The notes below the pieces were generated by a model. The model saw nothing but the letters and a program-made list of their open reading frames with translations, was not told where the DNA came from and searched no databases. Positions 1-8,249 of a stretch of DNA of 64,000 bases are shown piece by piece. How positions within the stretch are numbered: position 1 is the first letter of the stretch; each line of letters opens with the position of its first letter. The translations under genes were made by a program, and so were the position numbers. Source of the stretch: Ancylobacter sp. SL191 (GTDB taxonomy: Bacteria; Pseudomonadota; Alphaproteobacteria; Rhizobiales; Xanthobacteraceae); the NCBI RefSeq assembly GCF_026625645.1, contig NZ_CP113056.1:4005001-4069000 (forward strand), in the 5' to 3' direction.

Positions 1-112
1 CCTGCGAGCCGACGCGCCGGCGCAGCATGGCAAGCAGCGCCCGCCAGTGCCTGAGATAGGCGGTCACGATCTCGTCCTGAACCTGCGGAGCGGCGGAGCT
101 GGTGGTGGTCAT
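1..112 (-). CDS. N-terminus of a probable FecI-like ECF sigma factor (partial)
   Basis: Only about 37 codons lie inside the window; the gene runs off the left edge. It starts with ATG at 112. The visible text includes IVTAYLRHWRALLAMLRRRV, which resembles region 2 at the start of FecI-type ECF sigma factors, where an amphipathic helix reads like Y..H...L...L.RR. Such sigma factors direct RNA polymerase to iron or heme uptake genes in response to an outer-membrane receptor and an anti-sigma factor; neither partner is visible here. A dyad resembling an iron-control element lies about 80 bp upstream, which fits an iron role. The call rests on a short stretch and could be another helical protein. 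Confidence 0.5.
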   Translation of the reverse strand, partial: MTTTSSAAPQVQDEIVTAYLRHWRALLAMLRRRVGSQ

Positions 113-190
113 TGCGGCGGGCGTGCCTTCGGAGCCTCAACGCCCCCAGAGCTAGCCGCGCGAATGAAAAAAGGCCATCAAAATCAAAAG

Positions 191-207
191 TTTAGATCTT
201 GTCTAAA
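191..207. promoter_or_regulatory. TTTAGA-N5-TCTAAA dyad, possible iron-control element
   Basis: A perfect 6-bp inverted repeat (TTTAGA/TCTAAA) with a 5-nt centre lies 79-95 bp upstream of the sigma-factor start. It resembles, from memory, the Irr-type iron-control element of Hyphomicrobiales (TTTAGAA-N3-TTCTAAA), with one mismatch in each inner position. The functional reading is inference. Confidence 0.4.
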
Positions 208-347
208 GACAATTCGCGCCAGCCTGGAACCATCCCACCCGCCGGCATTCGCGAAGAGGATTCAACGCCTTCCCGGCATCGGCACGCGGAGCCGGCGCCT
301 GCTTCGCCTACCGCGCGCGCTGCCGCAACGAAACGGCGTGCCGGACC

Positions 348-408
348 GTTGCGCCGGCGCAACAGATGGCGACGCCGGGACATGGTGGGTGACATGCCGT
401 CGCGGCAT
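348..408 (-). terminator. Two dyads downstream of the GMC gene, possible terminator region
   Basis: The 326-bp gap at 113-438 holds no convincing gene. Past the stop of the GMC oxidoreductase (minus direction) come ATGCCG-TCG-CGGCAT at 394-408 and the 16-bp perfect palindrome GTTGCGCCGGCGCAAC at 348-363. Neither is followed by a T-run, so they are candidate 3' structures of the eight-gene operon rather than clear intrinsic terminators. Confidence 0.3.
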
Positions 409-438
409 TGGCGAAAGGTCAGGCGGACCGCCCTGCCC

Positions 439-2010
439 TCACAGCTCCCCGGCGGCCATCTGCCTGGCCATGAAGTCGGCCTGCCGGATAGCCAGCGCCA
501 CGATGGTCAGCGTCGGGTTGCAGGCGCCGCCGGTGGCGAAGTTCGAGCCGTCGGCGATGAACAGGTTCGGCACCTCCCACGCCCGGCAGTTGCCGTCGAG
601 CACACCGTCCTCGGCCTTCCCCGCCATGCGGTTGGAGCCGAGATTGTGGCTCGCCGGATAGGCCGGCGCCTCGACCGAGCGCTTGGCCCCGGCGGCCTTG
701 TGGATCGAGGTCAGCACCTTGTAGCCGTGGCTGCGCATCTTCAGGTCGTTCGGGTGGTCGTCATAATGGATGTTGGCGACCGGCACGCCATAGGCGTCGA
801 GCTCATCGGTCAGCGTCACCCGGTTGTCGGCCTGCGGCATGTCCTCGCCGGACATGAAGATGCCGGCCATGTTGGCGTATTGCTCGATCACCCCGGCGAA
901 GTCGCGGCCCCACCAGCCCGGCTCCATGAAGGCGGCGGTGGTCGGCAATCCCATCGAGTTCATCTCGATATAGAAGCCGCCGGCATAGCCGCGCGACGGA
1001 TCGTGGCGCACGAAATCGTCGATCATGCCGCCCATGATCTCGCCGCGATGCATGTGGACCGGCTTGTCGAAGGTCGACCACACCGTCTGGATGAGATGGC
1101 GCAGATAGTGCCGGCCGACATGGCCATAGCCATTGGCGAGACCGTCGGGGAAACGCGCGCTCTTGGAATGAAGCAGCAGGCGCGAGGATTCCACGCAATT
1201 GCCGGCGAGCACCACCGCGCGCGCCTTCTGCCGGTGGGTGACACCCTGCGCATCGACATAGAGCACGGCCGACGCCTTGCCGGCCGCGTCATGCTCGATG
1301 AACACGGCGCGGGACTGGGCGCGCAGTTCCAGCTTGCCGGTGGCGAGGCCCTTGGGGATCTCGACATTCAGCGTCGACCAGCGCGAGCCGGTCTTGTCGC
1401 CGGTGATGGTGAAACCGTCCTGAATGGTCGCCGGACGGCCATCATAGGGGACGGTGTTGATGGCGTGGCGGCCGGTGGTGACGTTGAGCCCCAGCGCGGT
1501 GGCGCCGGCATGCATCACCTTGAAATTGTTGTTCGCCGGCAGGGCGGGCAAGCCATTGGTGCGGGTGACGCCCATCTTGGCTTCGGCAAGATCGTAATAG
1601 GGGTTCAGATCGTCCAGCGTGATCGGCCAGTCGATCAGCGTGGTGCCGGGAATATCGCCATAAACGGTCTTGGCGCGTAATTCGTCGGCGATGAAGCGGT
1701 AGCAGCAGGCCGACCAGTGCGTGGTCGTGCCGCCGACCACCTGGCAGCTCCAGCTCGGGGTCAGCGGATGGTCCTTGGCGACGCGCCAGGTGCCGGACGA
1801 AGTGCGCTTGTCGAGCCAGGACAGCATCTCGTAGCCGCCCCATTCGTCATTGACGAAATCCTCAGTGGTGAGGTGCTTGCCGGCTTCCAGCAGCACCACA
1901 TCGATGCCGCGCCGGGCAAGCTCATGGGCGAGCGTGCCGCCGCCGGCGCCCGAACCGATGATGACGACGACGCCATCGTCGTCGAGGGAATAGGCGGTCA
2001 TGGGGGTCAC
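439..2010 (-). CDS. GMC-family FAD-dependent oxidoreductase, gluconate/sorbose dehydrogenase type
   Basis: This 523-residue protein has the FAD-binding Rossmann motif GSGAGGG at residues 19-25 and, near the C-terminus, HNLGSNRM (His455) and the GMC signature ACNPTLT (Asn498). Those are the usual catalytic His/Asn pair. The layout matches the flavoprotein large subunit of membrane-linked gluconate 2-dehydrogenase or sorbose dehydrogenase complexes, which oxidise polyols or sugar acids and pass electrons to cytochrome c or quinone. The upstream gene encodes the matching small subunit, 30 bp away. No multiheme cytochrome subunit is present, so the acceptor is unknown. ATG at 2001 (MTAYS) is an alternative start. 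It is the last gene of an ABC-transporter operon; the substrate cannot be read from sequence. Confidence 0.85.
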   Translation of the reverse strand: MTPMTAYSLDDDGVVVIIGSGAGGGTLAHELARRGIDVVLLEAGKHLTTEDFVNDEWGGYEMLSWLDKRTSSGTWRVAKDHPLTPSWSCQVVGGTTTHWSACCYRFIADELRAKTVYGDIPGTTLIDWPITLDDLNPYYDLAEAKMGVTRTNGLPALPANNNFKVMHAGATALGLNVTTGRHAINTVPYDGRPATIQDGFTITGDKTGSRWSTLNVEIPKGLATGKLELRAQSRAVFIEHDAAGKASAVLYVDAQGVTHRQKARAVVLAGNCVESSRLLLHSKSARFPDGLANGYGHVGRHYLRHLIQTVWSTFDKPVHMHRGEIMGGMIDDFVRHDPSRGYAGGFYIEMNSMGLPTTAAFMEPGWWGRDFAGVIEQYANMAGIFMSGEDMPQADNRVTLTDELDAYGVPVANIHYDDHPNDLKMRSHGYKVLTSIHKAAGAKRSVEAPAYPASHNLGSNRMAGKAEDGVLDGNCRAWEVPNLFIADGSNFATGGACNPTLTIVALAIRQADFMARQMAAGEL

Positions 2011-2040
2011 TCCGGGAAACGGGAAAGGGCTGCCGAGGGA

Positions 2041-2538
2041 TCAGACGCCAGCGGGCGGATCGGGCAGCCAGTCGAGATCGTTGAAGCCACGGTTGACGTA
2101 GCCGCCGAGATGGACCGAGGCGCCCTCATAGCCAAAGGCCTGCCACACCTCGACATCGTCATAGAGAAAGCGCACGGCCGAGCGCTGGACGAGCCGGAAC
2201 GGCTGCGTCGCCTCTAGCGTCTTCAGCACCTGCACGCGGTAGCCTTCCGACAGCTCGCGGAACGGCAGCGGCAGGGCGCTGTCGGCGCTGTCGATGAACT
2301 CGGCGAAGATCTGCGCGATGCCGGGCGCCTTGGCCGCCATGGCATCGAAATGGAACACGGTGCGGCGGTAGATGCGCTCGGGCAGCCCGTCATGCGGGTA
2401 GAGCGTGCGCACCACCGCAACCAGCGTCTCCGCCGCCTGGGCGTCGAACAGCGAGAGCGCGCCGACCCAGCTTTCATCCTCCGGCAAGGCGACGGGCGGG
2501 GGCAGCTTCGGGTCTTTATGGGCCGTGATAGCGGACAT
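2041..2538 (-). CDS. Gluconate 2-dehydrogenase subunit 3 family protein
   Basis: The 165-residue protein contains the pattern seen in gluconate 2-dehydrogenase small subunits: an ETLVAVVRTLYPHDGLPERI segment followed by helical text ending in FRLVQRSAVRFLYDDVEVWQ and GYVNRGFNDLDWLPD. Family members usually carry a Tat leader that helps export the flavin subunit. Here no clear signal peptide is visible (the N-terminus is MSAITAHKDPKLPPPVALPE), so this complex may be cytoplasmic or exported differently. It sits directly before the GMC large subunit, with the acetamidase-like gene 49 bp upstream, and presumably forms the complex with the GMC protein. Confidence 0.75.
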   Translation of the reverse strand: MSAITAHKDPKLPPPVALPEDESWVGALSLFDAQAAETLVAVVRTLYPHDGLPERIYRRTVFHFDAMAAKAPGIAQIFAEFIDSADSALPLPFRELSEGYRVQVLKTLEATQPFRLVQRSAVRFLYDDVEVWQAFGYEGASVHLGGYVNRGFNDLDWLPDPPAGV

Positions 2539-2587
2539 CGGATGGCTCCGAACTTCAACGTTTCGAGGAAGGCTCAGCGGCAGGCTC

Positions 2588-3535
2588 CTACCGCACTGGC
2601 AGGTACTTTTTCGGCAGCACGCAGTGGATGCCCTTGTTGAGATCGACCGTCTGCGTCACCCGCAGATCGGCGCAGAGCGAGCACAGCGTGTAGGCGTCCT
2701 GCGCGGAGAGGTCGGAATGCTCGCGGATCAGCGCGATCATGTCGCGCAGCGCCTGCTTGGCGGCGTCGTCAAGATCGGGATCGAAGCCCATGGTGATCCA
2801 GTCCGCCGGCGTCTCGGCGCGCGGTGTGATGAGCTTCATGTCCTTGCGCAGATGGAACTCGAAGGTGCCGGTGAGCGCGGTCTCCAGCGCCGTGAGGCAC
2901 ACCTCGCCATCGCCCTGCCGGCCATGGCCGTCGCCGACCGAGAACAGCGCGCCTTCGGTGAACACCGGGAAATAGGTGATGGAGCCGACGCCGAGCTCCT
3001 TATTGTCCATGTTGCCGCCGAAGACGCGCGGCTCGGTGGAGGAGAGCCGGCCCCAGTTCGGCGCGGGGGCGACGCCGAAATTGCCGAAGAACGGTTCGAG
3101 CGGCAGTTCCTGGCCCCAGGGCATCACCGCGACGCCACGCGCGGCGTCCACGGGAATGTGCAGGCGGCGCAGGTTCGGGAAATCCTCCGGCAGCGTGCCC
3201 CAGAACGGCATCTGGATGTTCCAGCCCCAGTCGGCGCGGAACTCGATCGCCTTCAGCCGCACCTCCAGCACGTCGCCCGGCTCGGCGCCGTCGACATAGA
3301 TCGGGCCGGTCAGCATATGCGGGCCGGGGCCGCGGAAGGTCGCGGCGAAGACCTCCGCCTGTCCGGGCACGGGGGTGAAGCCGAGCGCCGGGTCGGGCAT
3401 GTCCTCGGGCTCGCCGGAGAGCGTGTCGATCACCACCGTGTCGCCCGACTTGATGGTGAGCACGGGCCTGAGGCTCGCGTCCCACTGGCCCCAGTTCACC
3501 GTGCCGGGCTGGGCCGGGAGATAATGATCCGCCAT
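2588..3535 (-). CDS. Acetamidase/formamidase family protein
   Basis: This 315-residue protein reads as the FmdA/AmdA family: the TVNWGQWD opening, GDTVVIDTLSGEPEDM, a GPHMLTGPIYVDGAEPGDVL core, and a C-terminal SLCADLRVTQTVD stretch followed by a short tail. Family enzymes hydrolyse short amides such as formamide or acetamide to ammonia plus the acid; many members have unknown substrates. The gene lies 10 bp after the second permease gene and 49 bp before the dehydrogenase small-subunit gene in the same operon. This suggests the imported compound carries, or is converted to, an amide. Substrate assignment is inference. Confidence 0.85.
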   Translation of the reverse strand: MADHYLPAQPGTVNWGQWDASLRPVLTIKSGDTVVIDTLSGEPEDMPDPALGFTPVPGQAEVFAATFRGPGPHMLTGPIYVDGAEPGDVLEVRLKAIEFRADWGWNIQMPFWGTLPEDFPNLRRLHIPVDAARGVAVMPWGQELPLEPFFGNFGVAPAPNWGRLSSTEPRVFGGNMDNKELGVGSITYFPVFTEGALFSVGDGHGRQGDGEVCLTALETALTGTFEFHLRKDMKLITPRAETPADWITMGFDPDLDDAAKQALRDMIALIREHSDLSAQDAYTLCSLCADLRVTQTVDLNKGIHCVLPKKYLPVR

Positions 3536-3545
3536 CAGCTGCTCC

Positions 3546-4382
3546 TCACCCCTTGACCGCGCCGAGCGTGAGCCCGCGCACGATGTGACGTTGCAAGACG
3601 AAGACCACCGCGAGGACGGGGAGCAGCGCGGTCATGCCGACCACCGCCATCTCGCCCCAGCGCACGCCCTGGCTGGTGATCAGCTTGGGGATCGACACCG
3701 GCAGCGTCTGCATCGCCTTGCCGCCGAGCATGAAGGCGAACAGGAACTCGTTCCACGCGAAGATGAAGCACAGCACCGCGGTCGCCACGATGCCGTTGCG
3801 CAGCAGCGGGAACACCACGCGGCGGAAGATCTGCAGCCGCGACCAGCCCTCCAGCGCCGCCGCCTCCTCCAGCTCCACCGGCAGGTCGCGGCAGAAGGAG
3901 CGCAGCACCCAGATGTAGAAGGACAGGTTGAAAGTCATGTAGGCGAGCGTCAGGCCGGTGAAGGTGTCGAGCAGGCCGACCTTGGCGAAGATCAGATAGA
4001 ACGGGATGACCAGACACACGGGCGGAGCCATGCGCGAGCCGAGGATGAACAGGAACAGATCGTCCTTGCCGCGCATCTCGAAGCGGGCAAAGGCATAGGC
4101 CGCCGGGGTGCCGATGATGACGACGAGCGCGGTGGAGACCGAGCACAGCGCGAACGACGTCAGCAGATACCAGTGGAAGCCCTGGTCGAGCACATAGCTG
4201 AAATGCTCGAGCGTCGGGGTGAATAGCCACTGCGTCGGGCGCGCGAACATGGCGTCGTTCGGCTTCACCATCATCGTCGCCATCCAGAAGATGGGGAACA
4301 GGACGATGAGGGCGTAGATCACGGTCACGCCGGTCCAGAACCAGCCTTTGGAGCCTTCGGGGCGGTCGGTGGCTTCGGCCAT
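3546..4382 (-). CDS. Carbohydrate-type ABC transporter permease (MalG-like)
   Basis: A 278-residue inner-membrane protein with about six membrane segments. The ABC coupling loop appears as EEAAALEGWSRLQIFRRVVF, matching the EAA motif through which permeases contact the ATPase. The start at 4382 (MAEATDRPEG) is preferred because the open frame upstream runs through a repeat-rich spacer and would add a proline-rich, non-membrane leader. It pairs with the permease encoded upstream and the solute-binding protein of the same operon. Sugar, polyol and glycerol-phosphate importers use this architecture. Confidence 0.88.
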   Translation of the reverse strand: MAEATDRPEGSKGWFWTGVTVIYALIVLFPIFWMATMMVKPNDAMFARPTQWLFTPTLEHFSYVLDQGFHWYLLTSFALCSVSTALVVIIGTPAAYAFARFEMRGKDDLFLFILGSRMAPPVCLVIPFYLIFAKVGLLDTFTGLTLAYMTFNLSFYIWVLRSFCRDLPVELEEAAALEGWSRLQIFRRVVFPLLRNGIVATAVLCFIFAWNEFLFAFMLGGKAMQTLPVSIPKLITSQGVRWGEMAVVGMTALLPVLAVVFVLQRHIVRGLTLGAVKG

Positions 4383-4436
4383 GTCAGGCACTCCTTCCGG
4401 GCAAGCGGGCGAGATGGCGGGACCCGGCCCGCGCGA

Positions 4437-4543
4437 CGTCATGGCCGGGCTTGGCCCGGCCATCCACGCCTTGCGACGGCGCGCATCTGGCCAACCTGCA
4501 TCGGGCAAAGTCGTGGATGCCCGGCCCAAGGCCGGGCATGACG
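4437..4543. repeat. Inverted doublet of a REP-like palindromic element
   Basis: Two copies of a roughly 32-bp palindromic unit face each other between the permease genes: 4437-4468 begins CGTCATGGCCGGGC and 4512-4543 is its near reverse complement, ending GCCGGGCATGACG. Each unit is itself a GC-rich hairpin flanked by CGTCATG and CATCCACG. This family is common between genes in Bradyrhizobium and Rhodopseudomonas relatives. Inside an operon it may stabilise or attenuate the transcript. Confidence 0.75.
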
Positions 4544-4593
4544 GTGATCCGGGGAGAGAGATCGGCAACGAGCGAGCAGCGCATTCCCATCCC

Positions 4594-5532
4594 TCAGAAG
4601 GCGTTCAGGCGCTTCTTGGCGATCTGGTAGAAGACCGAGCAGAAGGCGAAGAAGGCGATCCAGACCAGCACGGCGAGCGCCGAGGCTTCGCCGATGTTCC
4701 AGAACTCGAAGGTCATCTTGTTGGCGAGGATGGAGGGCGTCTCGGTGGTAATGCCCGGCCCGCCGCCGGTCAGGATGTAGATCGTGTCGAACACCTTGAA
4801 GGCGTCGATGAAGCGCAGCAGGCCGATGACCGCGAGCAGCGGCGTCATCATCGGCAGGGTGATGTGGGCGAACATCTGCAGCGGGCCCGCCCCGTCCACC
4901 GCCGCGGCGCGATAGGGGCCCAGCGGCAGCGCCTGAAGGCCGGCGAAGAAGGCCAGCATCATGAAGGGCGTCCACTGCCAGATATCGACGAAGATCAGCG
5001 CGTAGAGCGCGTAGTCGGGCGAGGCGAAGACCGAGGTGCCCGGCAAGATGTCGAACCGCTCCAGCACGTTGTAGGACAGGAAGCCCCACGAGCCGGCGAG
5101 CATGATCTTCCACAACAGGCCGACCACGATGGGCGCCATCATCGCCGGCATGAACAGGAGCGGGATGAGGATGGAGCGCCCGCGCACATTCTGGTTCAGC
5201 ACCAGCGCGCCGATGAGGCCGAGCATGAACTCGATGGGCACAGCGATGAAAACGAAGGTCGCGGCGATGCCGATGGAGTTCCAGAAGCGCGGATCGGTCA
5301 GCAGCACGGCGTAATTGTCGACGCCGATGAAGTCGGTCACCCGGCCGAACTTGGCGGCGTGGAAGCTCAGATAGATCGTGTAGAGGAACGGCACCAGCGA
5401 GACCACGACCAGCATCAGCATGGACGGGGCGATCAGCAGGTAGGGATACCAGCTGCGCTCGCGCGGCAGCGGTGCCGGCGCTTGCGTGGCCGTGATGGTG
5501 TCACCGGCGCTCGCCATGATGGGCATTTCCAT
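4594..5532 (-). CDS. Carbohydrate-type ABC transporter permease (MalF/UgpA-like)
   Basis: A 312-residue membrane protein with an N-terminal segment WYPYLLIAPSMLMLVVVSLV and several further hydrophobic segments. The coupling loop YRAAAVDGAGPLQMFAHITL corresponds to the EAA region. It forms the heterodimeric channel with the permease encoded just downstream. Three in-frame ATG codons lie close together at the start (MEMPIMAS), so the exact N-terminus is uncertain by a few residues. The gap to the next gene contains the REP-like doublet; the gap upstream contains a different inverted repeat. Confidence 0.87.
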   Translation of the reverse strand: MEMPIMASAGDTITATQAPAPLPRERSWYPYLLIAPSMLMLVVVSLVPFLYTIYLSFHAAKFGRVTDFIGVDNYAVLLTDPRFWNSIGIAATFVFIAVPIEFMLGLIGALVLNQNVRGRSILIPLLFMPAMMAPIVVGLLWKIMLAGSWGFLSYNVLERFDILPGTSVFASPDYALYALIFVDIWQWTPFMMLAFFAGLQALPLGPYRAAAVDGAGPLQMFAHITLPMMTPLLAVIGLLRFIDAFKVFDTIYILTGGGPGITTETPSILANKMTFEFWNIGEASALAVLVWIAFFAFCSVFYQIAKKRLNAF

Positions 5533-5550
5533 GGGTTTAGGTGTCCGTAT

Positions 5551-5648
5551 CCCCTCTCCCCGCCGGGGAGAGGGTTAGGGTGAGGGGGTGAACGGTCGGG
5601 CACGAAAGAAGACCCCTCACCCCATCCCTCTCCCCGACGGGGAGAGGG
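5551..5648. repeat. Inverted pair of a CCCCTCTCCCC-GGGGAGAGGG intergenic repeat
   Basis: Copy one (5551-5588) begins CCCCTCTCCCCGCCGGGG and continues into GAGAGGGTTAGGGTGAGGGG. Copy two (5613-5648) is the reverse complement with few differences. Together they can fold into a long hairpin between the solute-binding-protein gene and the permease genes. This sequence type is a widespread intergenic repeat in proteobacterial genomes. Placed here it could let the binding protein be expressed above the permeases. Confidence 0.7.
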
Positions 5649-5663
5649 TGAAGAGAAGTCAGC

Positions 5664-7061
5664 TCACAGCAGGCACTTGGTGCAGAGCTTGAGCAGCTCG
5701 GCCTGGCCCTTCTTGGCGCCCGCCTCGGGGGAGAGCTTGCCGAGGCCGACTTCCTGCGCGATGCCGCTCATCACGTCGTAGATCTCGTAGAATTTCGGCA
5801 TCTTCGGCTTGGCCGCCGCCACATCGAGCGTCGACTTCATCGCCGCATAGAGCGTCTTGTTGGCCGCGCCGGTGATGGCCGGGAGCGCCCAGGAGCTCTC
5901 GCGGATCGGAACGCCGCCCTCGCCCAGAGCGATCAGCTTGTCCTGCTGCTTCCGGTCGGCCAGCCACTGCAGGAAGATGAAGGTGGGCTCGGGGTTCTTC
6001 GAGGCGGCGCTGATGACGGTGACCGACGGCTCGGCTTCGGCGAAACGCTCCTTGGAGCCGGCCTTGATCGGGATCGGGCCATAGACGAACTGGCCCGCGT
6101 AAGGCGACACGCCCTTCTTGTCGATGCCGAGCACGAAGTCCGACCAGGCGATGGACTGCGCGGCGATGCCATTGCCCATCACGGTCGGCACGTCGACCAG
6201 CGAATATTCGGCGATGCCGGGCGGGGCATAGGTCCACAGCTCGTGCCACATCTTCAGCGCGGCGACGGTTTCGGGCGAGTCGAAGTTCGGCTTGCCCTCG
6301 GCGTCGATCAGGTTGCCGCCATAGTTCTTGACGAAGTTGTTCCACAGCGTCGGGAAGGTCGAGCCACCCTTGATGCCTTCGAGCACGATGCCGTAGAAAT
6401 CGCTCTCCAGCGTCTTGCCGGCGAGCTTTTCGCCCTTCTTGCGGGTGAAGAACTGTGCGATGTCGCGCATCTGCTCGATCGTCGTGGCGGGCGCGAGATC
6501 ATAGCCATACTTGGCCTTGAACGCGGCCTGTTCCTCCGGGTTGGTCAGGAGGTCGGCGCGGGCCCAGTAGACCTGATTATAGTTCCAGTTGATGAAGGAA
6601 TACTGCTTGTCGCCGACAAAGGCCGCCGTCTTGAACGGGTTCTGGATGAAGTCCGAGGTGGCGAGCTTGGGGTTGGACAGCTTCGGGTTGGCGACGAAAT
6701 CGTTGAGCGGGCGGATCACGCCGGCCGAGATCATCGGGCCGAGCTGGAAGCCGTGCAGCATGATCGCGTCATAATAGCCGCGGCCCGACAGCATGTCGGC
6801 CTGGCCCTTGTTGATGACCTCGAAATGGTTGAGCAGCTCCCACTCAACCTTGATCCCGGTCTCCTTCTCGAAGTCCGGGATGATCTTGGAGAGCGTCTCC
6901 TGCAGCGGCGTGATCTCGTCGAGCACGTGGATGGTCACGCCCTTATAGGGCTTGGCCGCCTCGGCGTAGAAACTGTCCTGCGCGTGGGCCGGCGCCAGCG
7001 GTGCCAGCAGCACCATGGAAGCCGCCAAGGCGGCGGCGAAACACCCGTATCGTCTCTTCAT
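5664..7061 (-). CDS. Extracellular solute-binding protein of a carbohydrate-type ABC importer
   Basis: This 465-residue protein has a classical signal peptide (residues 1-27, ending APAHAQ). Its body is of the family-1 extracellular binding type, with ITPLQETLSKIIPDFEKETG, a typical opening strand and helix. It delivers a ligand in the periplasm to the permease pair. The ligand is unknown; relatives bind sugars, polyols or glycerol phosphates. The gene lies between the ATPase genes and the permease genes, as usual for a single importer operon. The C-terminus ends CTKCLL, with two cysteines that are unusual for the family. Confidence 0.87.
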   Translation of the reverse strand: MKRRYGCFAAALAASMVLLAPLAPAHAQDSFYAEAAKPYKGVTIHVLDEITPLQETLSKIIPDFEKETGIKVEWELLNHFEVINKGQADMLSGRGYYDAIMLHGFQLGPMISAGVIRPLNDFVANPKLSNPKLATSDFIQNPFKTAAFVGDKQYSFINWNYNQVYWARADLLTNPEEQAAFKAKYGYDLAPATTIEQMRDIAQFFTRKKGEKLAGKTLESDFYGIVLEGIKGGSTFPTLWNNFVKNYGGNLIDAEGKPNFDSPETVAALKMWHELWTYAPPGIAEYSLVDVPTVMGNGIAAQSIAWSDFVLGIDKKGVSPYAGQFVYGPIPIKAGSKERFAEAEPSVTVISAASKNPEPTFIFLQWLADRKQQDKLIALGEGGVPIRESSWALPAITGAANKTLYAAMKSTLDVAAAKPKMPKFYEIYDVMSGIAQEVGLGKLSPEAGAKKGQAELLKLCTKCLL

Positions 7062-7100
7062 CGCACTTTCCCTCTGGTTGGTCGTATCTCAGCGGCTCGT

Positions 7101-8249
7101 TCAGGTGCCGGGCAGCGCGCGCCCCGTCGTCCCGTCGAAGAGCGCGAGGCCCTCCGACGGCAAAACCAGTCCCACCTTCCGGCCGATGCCCGCATCCGCG
7201 CCGAGCGCGGCGGCGTTCGCCATGCTCGTCTTGGCCTTGGCGAGCAGCGCGCCGAGGTCGAGCGTGACGATGGCGTGCTTGCCGAAAGGTTCGTTGGAAT
7301 AGATCTCGGCCACCGCTGTGCCGGCCGCGCCCTCGGGGGCGACGCCGACATCGTCCGGCCGCACGCCGAGGATGACGGCGGACGAGGTGGCCTTCTGCGC
7401 CGCGCCGGCCAGCGCGCCGGTGAGCGGCACGGTGAGGTCGCGGCGCCGGAAGACCAGCGCGCCGGCCTCGTGCACCAACTCGCCCTCGATGAGGTTCATC
7501 GGCGGGTCGCCGAGCAGGCGGGCGACGCGGGCGCTGGCCGGGCGCTGCCAGATCTCCTCGGGCGTGCCGACCTGCTCGACGCGGCCCTGATCCATCACCA
7601 CCACCCGGTCACCGACCGAGAGCGCTTCCATGCCGTCCGGCGTCGCCCACAGGCTGGGCGAGGTCTGCGAGGCGAGGCGGCGGCGGATTTCCCCGCGCAG
7701 CTTGTGGCGCAGCTTGGCGTCGAGATGGGAGATCGGCTCGTCGAGGATCAGCAGGTCCGGCTGCTGCACCAGCGCGCGGGCCAGCGCCACGCGCTGCTTC
7801 TGCCCGCCCGATAGCGCGCCCGGAAGCCGCGCGCCGAGATGGCGGATTTCCAGAAGCTCCAGCACCTCGTCGACGCGCTTGGTGGCCTCCGCCGCATCAA
7901 GACGGTCGCCCGGCGCCTGCAAGGGCGAGAGCGCGTTGTCGCGCACGCTGAGGTGCGGATAAAGCGCATAGGATTCGAACATCAGCGCCACCCGGCGCTG
8001 CTGCGGGGGAACGCCCGCGAGGTCGCGCCCGGCAAGCGTGACGCTCCCGGCATCCGGCCGCTCCAGCCCGGCGAGGATGCGGCAGAAGGTGGATTTGCCG
8101 GCGCCCGAGGGGCCGGTGATGGCGATGAGTTCGCCCGGCGCGATGTCGATGTCGAGGCCAGCAAGGGCGGTGATGACCTCGGCTTTACCCTTGGCGAAGC
8201 TCTTGAAGATGCCGCGCGCGGCAAGGCCCATCTGGGGAGCCGGGCTCAT
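7101..8249 (-). CDS. ABC transporter ATP-binding protein (UgpC/MalK type)
   Basis: A 382-residue ATPase with Walker A GPSGAGKST at residues 46-54, the signature LSGGQKQRVALARAL and Walker B LLILDEP, followed by a long C-terminal regulatory domain of the MalK/UgpC kind. Its start overlaps the stop of the upstream ATPase gene by 4 nt (ATGA), so the two are translationally coupled. Two different ATPases in one operon suggest an asymmetric heterodimer, a known but less common arrangement in MalK-type importers. The H-loop region reads LWATPDGMEALS, with Pro-Asp where His-Asp is usual. The switch histidine therefore appears to be missing and this subunit may be catalytically degenerate. Confidence 0.88.
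   Translation of the reverse strand: MSPAPQMGLAARGIFKSFAKGKAEVITALAGLDIDIAPGELIAITGPSGAGKSTFCRILAGLERPDAGSVTLAGRDLAGVPPQQRRVALMFESYALYPHLSVRDNALSPLQAPGDRLDAAEATKRVDEVLELLEIRHLGARLPGALSGGQKQRVALARALVQQPDLLILDEPISHLDAKLRHKLRGEIRRRLASQTSPSLWATPDGMEALSVGDRVVVMDQGRVEQVGTPEEIWQRPASARVARLLGDPPMNLIEGELVHEAGALVFRRRDLTVPLTGALAGAAQKATSSAVILGVRPDDVGVAPEGAAGTAVAEIYSNEPFGKHAIVTLDLGALLAKAKTSMANAAALGADAGIGRKVGLVLPSEGLALFDGTTGRALPGT

Noticed and set aside
199..1680. A 493-codon open frame on the plus strand opposite the GMC gene
   Set aside because: Its composition (runs of His, Arg, Gly, Gln) and lack of any family match mark it as a high-GC antisense shadow of the real minus-strand gene.
4437..5648. Insertion-sequence remnants
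   Set aside because: The palindromic units are intergenic repeat families without transposase fragments or target duplications.
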